Source: Pseudoxanthomonas japonensis (GTDB taxonomy: Bacteria; Pseudomonadota; Gammaproteobacteria; Xanthomonadales; Xanthomonadaceae). From it: a stretch of DNA of 64,000 nucleotides. Where the stretch lies: contig NZ_PDWW01000019.1 of the NCBI RefSeq assembly GCF_010093445.1, positions 1-64,000 on the forward strand. Direction: 5' to 3'. Under the pieces are notes generated by a model that was not told the origin of the DNA, did no database searches, and worked only from the letters and a program-made list of their open reading frames with translations. The position numbers and the translations under genes are program-made. Positions 61,724 to 64,000 of this stretch are shown one piece after another (the stretch's first letter is position 1; every line of letters starts with the position of its first letter).

Positions 61724-64000
61724 ACGGATGCTTCGGATACCGCCCCTTCATTTCCTTCTTAACCTCGGCATAGGTCGAGTTCCAAAAGTTGCGCAGGTCG
61801 GAGGTCACCTGCAGCGGCTTGCCGCCGGGCGACAGCAGATGCAGCAGCAGCGGCACGCGGCCATCGGCGACGCGCGGGGTGTCGGCCAGGCCGAACAGCT
61901 CCTGCAGCTTCACCGCCAGCACCGGCGGCTGGCCATGCGCGTAGTCGATGCGGCGCTCCATGCCGGACGGCACGGTGATGCGGGTCGGCGCCAGCTGGTC
62001 GATGCGTTGGCGCAGCGACCATTCCATGCCGGACTTCAGCGTGTTCGCCAGGTCGTCCTCGCCCAGCGCGTCGAGCCGGGTCTTGCCGGCGAATGCGGGC
62101 TTCAGCCAGTCGTCGAGCGTGGCCATCAGCGCGTCGTCCGACAGGTCGGGCAGGCCGAGGTCCGGCATCCACTCGCGCAGGCAGCGCACGCGTTCGCGCC
62201 ACTGCTGCAGCGATTCTGGCCAGGACAGCGCCTCCAGTCCGAGGTCGCGCACCGCGTCGGTCAGCGCCGCGGCAGCGAGCGCGGGATCGACGCGGCCCGC
62301 GGGACGCGCGTCGAACACGATCTGGTCGAAGCGCGATTCGCGCTGGGCGGACAGCGCACGCCGCGCCGCGTCCCAGCGCACGGTGTCTTCGGTGACGAAG
62401 CGGTCGGCAAAATCGCGGCGCAGGCGTCGTTCGTCCACCGGCGCGCCGCGCTGCACCAGCGCGTCGCGGTTCTCGTGGCGCAGCTCGCTGACGACGATCC
62501 ACGGTTCGCCGACCAGCGCGCTGTCGTCGAACAGCCGCGCACTGCGCCCGTTCGCCAGCAGGTAGCGACGCGCGTCCTGCGGATGCTGGAAGCCGATGCG
62601 GTCCGGGAAGGCGTGCATCAGCACGTCGCCCAAGCGATGCGCTTCAACGGACGATGGCGGCGCTGCGTTCTCACGTACGCGGCGGCGCCACTGCTTCGCG
62701 GCGGCGTCGATCGCGGCCAGGCCCGAACGGTTCGCGTCCTGCGGTGCGCGGCCATTGCGGAACGCCGCCAGCGCACGCCAGCGCACGGCCAGCGCATCGC
62801 CTCCCATCCGCAGCGGATCGCGTGCTTCGACCAGCGCGGCGAGATCGCAGGCGAGCGCAAGGTCCTCGCCCTCGCCCGCTGACAGCAGCATCGCGGCCAG
62901 GCGCGGATGCGTGCCCAATGCAAGCATGCGCTTGCCCAGCGGCGTGATGGCATTCGTCGTCGTCAGCGCGCCAAGACGGCGCAGCAGGTCGCGGGCTGCG
63001 TTCATGGCACCCGGCGGCGGTGCGTCGACGAAGCGCAATGCGTCGCTGCCCCACGCGGCCAGTTCCAGCGCCAGCGCCCCGAGTTCGACCAGCGCGATCT
63101 CCGGGCGGCGTTGCGGGTCCAACCGCTGCGACTGCGGCCACAGGCGATAGGCCCAGCCATCGGCAACACGACCAGCACGACCGGCGCGCTGGTCGGCAGA
63201 GGCCTGCGAAATCGTGGTGATTTCCAACCGGGAAAAGCCGCTGTTCGGATCGTAGGACGGCTCGCGCGCCAAGCCGCTGTCGACCACCACGCGTACGCCA
63301 GGCAGGGTCACCGACGACTCGGCCACGTTGGTCGCCAGCACCACGCGGCGCCGGCCCTGCGGATCGGGCTGCAATGCTTCGGACTGTTTCTCCACGGGCA
63401 GGTCGCCGTGCAGGGCCAGCACCACGATGTCGTCCTTTCTTTCTCCCGCCGGGAGAAGGTGCCCAGCGGACGGACGAGGGGCGGGCGAAGCCATGTTGCC
63501 CGTCCCACCGCGACCTTCGTCGCCCCTCACCCCAACCCCTCTCCCGTCGGGAGAGGGGCTCAGCATCGCCTCCACGCGCACAATCTCGCGCTGGCCCGGC
63601 AGGAACACCAGTACGTCGCCGGGATGCTGTGCGAGGGCGTGTTCGATCGCACGCTTCGCATGCAGTTCCACCGGCTCGTCCCGATCGCCCTGAGCCTGTC
63701 GAAGGGCACGGCGTGCCGGGAAGTGCGCCACCTGCACCGGAAAGCCGCGGCCCTCGCTGCTCAGCCGTGGCGCATCGAGGAAGCGCGCCAGCTTCTCGCC
63801 ATCGAGCGTGGCCGACATGACGACCAGGCGCAGGTCCTCGCGCAGCTGCGCCTGTACGTCCAATGCCAGTGCCAGGCCGAGATCGCCGGCGAGATGGCGT
63901 TCGTGGAATTCGTCGAACAGGATCGCACCGACGTCCTCGAGCATCGGGTCGTCCTGGATCATCCGCGTCAGGATGCCTTCGGTGACGACCTCGATTCGCG
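61665..64000 (-). CDS. hrpB: ATP-dependent helicase HrpB (5' end outside window)
   Basis: A DEAH-box RNA helicase-like protein; 778 codons are visible and the N-terminus with Walker A lies beyond 64000. Motifs seen: IEVVTEGILTRM (64000 end), ILFDEFHERH (DEAH-type DEFH), VMSATLDGEKLARFL (SAT), VLVFLPGQREIVRVE, VVLATNVAESSVTLPGVRVV, QRAGRAGRVADGWAYRLW (motif VI) and the HrpB_C end KEMKGRYPKHPWPDDP. Three oddities: an about 43-codon insertion of repeat C after VRVEAML (about 63434-63562), a short repeat-derived insertion ALRQAQGDRDE (about 63688-63706), and a C-terminal extension WSAQATHRAKPRGT encoded by the tandem array. The frame is intact throughout. The role of HrpB in bacteria is unclear. 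Confidence 0.95.
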   Translation of the reverse strand, partial: RIEVVTEGILTRMIQDDPMLEDVGAILFDEFHERHLAGDLGLALALDVQAQLREDLRLVVMSATLDGEKLARFLDAPRLSSEGRGFPVQVAHFPARRALRQAQGDRDEPVELHAKRAIEHALAQHPGDVLVFLPGQREIVRVEAMLSPSPDGRGVGVRGDEGRGGTGNMASPAPRPSAGHLLPAGERKDDIVVLALHGDLPVEKQSEALQPDPQGRRRVVLATNVAESSVTLPGVRVVVDSGLAREPSYDPNSGFSRLEITTISQASADQRAGRAGRVADGWAYRLWPQSQRLDPQRRPEIALVELGALALELAAWGSDALRFVDAPPPGAMNAARDLLRRLGALTTTNAITPLGKRMLALGTHPRLAAMLLSAGEGEDLALACDLAALVEARDPLRMGGDALAVRWRALAAFRNGRAPQDANRSGLAAIDAAAKQWRRRVRENAAPPSSVEAHRLGDVLMHAFPDRIGFQHPQDARRYLLANGRSARLFDDSALVGEPWIVVSELRHENRDALVQRGAPVDERRLRRDFADRFVTEDTVRWDAARRALSAQRESRFDQIVFDARPAGRVDPALAAAALTDAVRDLGLEALSWPESLQQWRERVRCLREWMPDLGLPDLSDDALMATLDDWLKPAFAGKTRLDALGEDDLANTLKSGMEWSLRQRIDQLAPTRITVPSGMERRIDYAHGQPPVLAVKLQELFGLADTPRVADGRVPLLLHLLSPGGKPLQVTSDLRNFWNSTYAEVKKEMKGRYPKHPWPDDPWSAQATHRAKPRGT
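63434..63562. repeat. Family C composite repeat inserted in frame in hrpB
   Basis: TCTCCCGCCGGGAGAAGGTGCCC, a central part, then CCCCTCACCCCAACCCC and GTCGGGAGAGGGGC: the same order as the 24366 copy. About 129 bp, a multiple of three, coding on the minus strand for SPSPDGRGVGVRGDEGR-like and APRPSAGHLLPAGERK-like sequence. Confidence 0.88.
63688..63706. repeat. CCCTTCGACAGGCTCAGGG-type repeat inside hrpB
   Basis: CCCTGAGCCTGTCGAAGGG is a short imperfect palindrome I know as a widespread dispersed repeat of GC-rich proteobacteria. Here it is translated within hrpB (LRQAQGD on the minus strand). Confidence 0.7.

Noticed and set aside
61209-61725. Repeated 60-97 codon ORFs on both strands in the hrpB-proximal array
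   Set aside because: They arise from the 125-bp repeat unit and are copies of the hrpB tail or its complement; no independent gene evidence.

Overview
The window is GC-rich chromosomal DNA from a gammaproteobacterium. It most resembles the Xanthomonadaceae (Pseudoxanthomonas, Lysobacter or Stenotrophomonas type). Grounds: the gene repertoire (fused 2-oxoacid:ferredoxin oxidoreductase, monomeric NADP isocitrate dehydrogenase close to aceK, type II QueF, a Tat-exported TldD pair ahead of a MoxR/DUF58 cluster), frequent GTG/TTG starts, and several families of short dyad repeats in the intergenic gaps. The placement is inferred from gene content, not from a database search. No rRNA, tRNA, CRISPR array, prophage or transposase gene was seen.

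Layout. 1-4.5 kb: pgl, a membrane-anchored cytochrome c, a secreted ExeM/NucH-type nuclease, and three small minus-strand genes. 4.7-5.9 kb: an AT-richer islet with two unrecognised exported proteins. 6.2-9.4 kb (minus): gamma-glutamyltransferase, a 2OG-Fe(II) dioxygenase and a TPR-like exported protein. 9.6-13.3 kb: the 1235-residue fused ferredoxin oxidoreductase. 13.8-19.3 kb (minus): a giant membrane M48 peptidase, a DUF938 methyltransferase and a NYN/LOTUS protein.

19.4-32.5 kb is the most unusual part: nine plus-strand genes. They encode two Tat-type TldD-like metalloproteases, a TldE/PmbA-like partner without a signal peptide, an exported DUF4159 protein, a MoxR AAA ATPase, a DUF58 protein and three membrane proteins. 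The last four genes overlap by ATGA or nearly abut, so they are probably one transcription unit. I read this as an envelope peptidase/chaperone system whose substrate is unknown.

32.5-39.3 kb: an I78 inhibitor lipoprotein and gltB-gltD. 39.3-48 kb: mixed housekeeping genes, including a double-domain methylglyoxal synthase, BenE, an MFS exporter, a mutarotase/lytic transglycosylase pair, a chagasin-type inhibitor and queF. 48-57.7 kb: a LysM protein, a lipoprotein, monomeric IDH, a LysR regulator, aceK and a Pat-like protein acetyltransferase. 57.7-64 kb: an oxidoreductase with a truncated paralogue beside it, an exported methyltransferase, rluE and the truncated hrpB.

Repeats are the second theme. 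At least five dyad families occur (here called A: GGGAGCGACGTCAGTCGCGA; B: CGTCATCCCAGCG type; C: CTCTCCC/GGGAGAGG composite; and two others). They sit in intergenic gaps but also supply a stop codon, part of a gene start, and in-frame insertions in hrpB. The hrpB 3' end has been copied into a 125-bp tandem array.
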